Shown piece by piece: positions 63,197 to 64,000 of a stretch of 64,000 bases of DNA. The position numbers and the translations under genes are program-made. Origin of the DNA: Aphidius gifuensis (taxonomy: Eukaryota; Arthropoda; Insecta; Hymenoptera; Braconidae). A model generated the notes under the pieces. It was given only the letters and a program-made list of their open reading frames with translations. It made no database searches and was not told the origin of the DNA. Position 1 is the first letter of the stretch, and each line of letters begins with the position of its first letter. The stretch is from positions 1,302,001-1,366,000 of the forward strand of contig NC_057792.1 in the NCBI RefSeq assembly GCF_014905175.1. Direction: 5' to 3'.

Positions 63197-63264
63197 ACAG
63201 TGTTTGGAGCAAATACTTCCTGGCATAATGAGGGATGTTCTCTGTTCTCATTTGCAAACACTGT
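63197..63264 (+). ncRNA. Hairpin candidate with 10-bp arms
   Basis: ACAGTGTTTG at 63197-63206 is perfectly complementary to CAAACACTGT at 63255-63264. An inner AAAT/ATTT extension lies past a small bulge, and the loop is about 40 nt. It could be a small RNA precursor, a miniature element remnant or chance. The strand is arbitrary. Confidence 0.15.
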
Positions 63265-63382
63265 TTATGTCTTTATTTTTCACTGTTATATGTATAATCA
63301 GTGTGGTTACATTCACATTGAATGTATCAGATCATCTTATATTGATGAGGACGTTTCCTTCGTACAAAATAATGATACTTAT

Positions 63383-63446
63383 TAAGAATTGAACCCTTAA
63401 CATCGGATGTAGCTAGCGAAACACTTGCCTACCTAACCACGAGCTC
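63383..63446 (-). repeat. tRNA-like fragment, possible SINE head
   Basis: On the minus strand GAGCTCG is followed by TGGTTAGGTAGGC, resembling a tRNA A box. After about 30 nt there is GGGTTCAATTC, a close B-box match, in a T-arm that pairs TAAGG with TCTTA. The acceptor stem does not close, so this is not an intact tRNA gene. It could be the tRNA-derived head of a SINE whose body would extend to lower coordinates, or a tRNA pseudogene. Confidence 0.4.
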
Positions 63447-64000
63447 ATTCGATAATTTGTTACGACTACTATTGATATTTAATTTTTGTTTATAAATGTC
63501 TAAAATTATTTATTATATTTGACTATCGATTTTACATGCCTGACATTCAAAAATTGACATTGTATCATTATGTATAAATATTATAACGATAAATTTTAAT
63601 TTAATCAAAAATATTTAATGTTTTTTATATACTAAAAGACAAAACTTTAAGACAAAAAAAAAAAATTATTAATAAATCGAAATCACAATTATTTGTTAAA
63701 AATTTATTATTAATATAACCTCCATTATTTATAATAACTTATTAATAATTAATTAATTAATTAATTAATTATTAATTAATTTAGATTTAATTTTTAATTT
63801 TTCAAATTGTTAAACAACTTGTTTCATGAATTTTATATAATAAAATGCAATATCAATTCATTTTTTTTTTTTCACAAAATTATTATATATTATAAATTAC
63901 ATTAAAAAAATATTTAATTATCATCAAAGATATATTAAATTTATCATAAATTTTAATGTTACAAAGGATTCATGAAGTGTCAGTTGAGTTGAAAATTTAC
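63447..64000. other. AT-rich end of window
   Basis: No gene is seen. An (ATTA)n tract lies at about 63742-63782. Confidence 0.6.

Noticed and set aside
1..64000. CRISPR arrays, bacterial operons, integrated viral or polydnavirus genes
   Set aside because: There are no regular spacer-repeat arrays and no recognisable viral proteins. All confident genes are spliced or eukaryotic in type.

Overview
This is a very AT-rich piece of an insect nuclear genome. The spliced genes, insect-type U2 snRNA, A-rich start contexts and many homopolymer tracts fit a small-genome hymenopteran. An aphidiine or other braconid parasitoid wasp is my best guess, but I inferred this from composition and gene content and have not demonstrated it. 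Most open frames above 60 codons in the window are chance or low-complexity frames. The real genes were rebuilt by joining exons at GT/AG sites.

Left part (0.9-13.2 kb) is a compact housekeeping block of RNA-biology genes. An RBM12-type five-RRM protein lies on the minus strand (two coding exons, 951 aa). It is divergent from NUDT21/CPSF5, the 25-kDa subunit of cleavage factor Im, on the plus strand (six exons, 228 aa). URM1, the ubiquitin-like sulfur carrier of tRNA thiolation, follows NUDT21 on the plus strand (five exons, 103 aa, ending in Gly-Gly). The space between RBM12 and NUDT21 probably serves as a shared promoter. URM1 has E2F-like sites around its start.

Centre (13-30 kb). A GC-rich promoter-like patch and two short, phase-compatible coding exons near 15.1-15.6 kb look like the 5' end of an unidentified plus-strand gene with very long introns. 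Further right are two minus-strand genes for secreted proteins. One is a seven-exon, 799-aa protein that may belong to the DUF4803 family. The other is an intronless 438-aa leucine-rich-repeat protein without a membrane anchor. They share an identical 15-bp upstream motif with a CACGTG core. In a parasitoid, such a pair would be candidate venom or other host-interaction genes.

Right part (30-64 kb) is largely a gene desert that could be intron or intergenic DNA. It holds a U2 snRNA gene, a 5'-truncated LINE copy, two pairs of roughly 0.45-0.6 kb direct repeats, a CAAGAC minisatellite inside a diverged duplication, a pre-miRNA-like hairpin, a tRNA-like fragment and scattered GC-richer islands. 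A few exon-like pieces, for example a convergent pair near 59 kb, are reported at low confidence.
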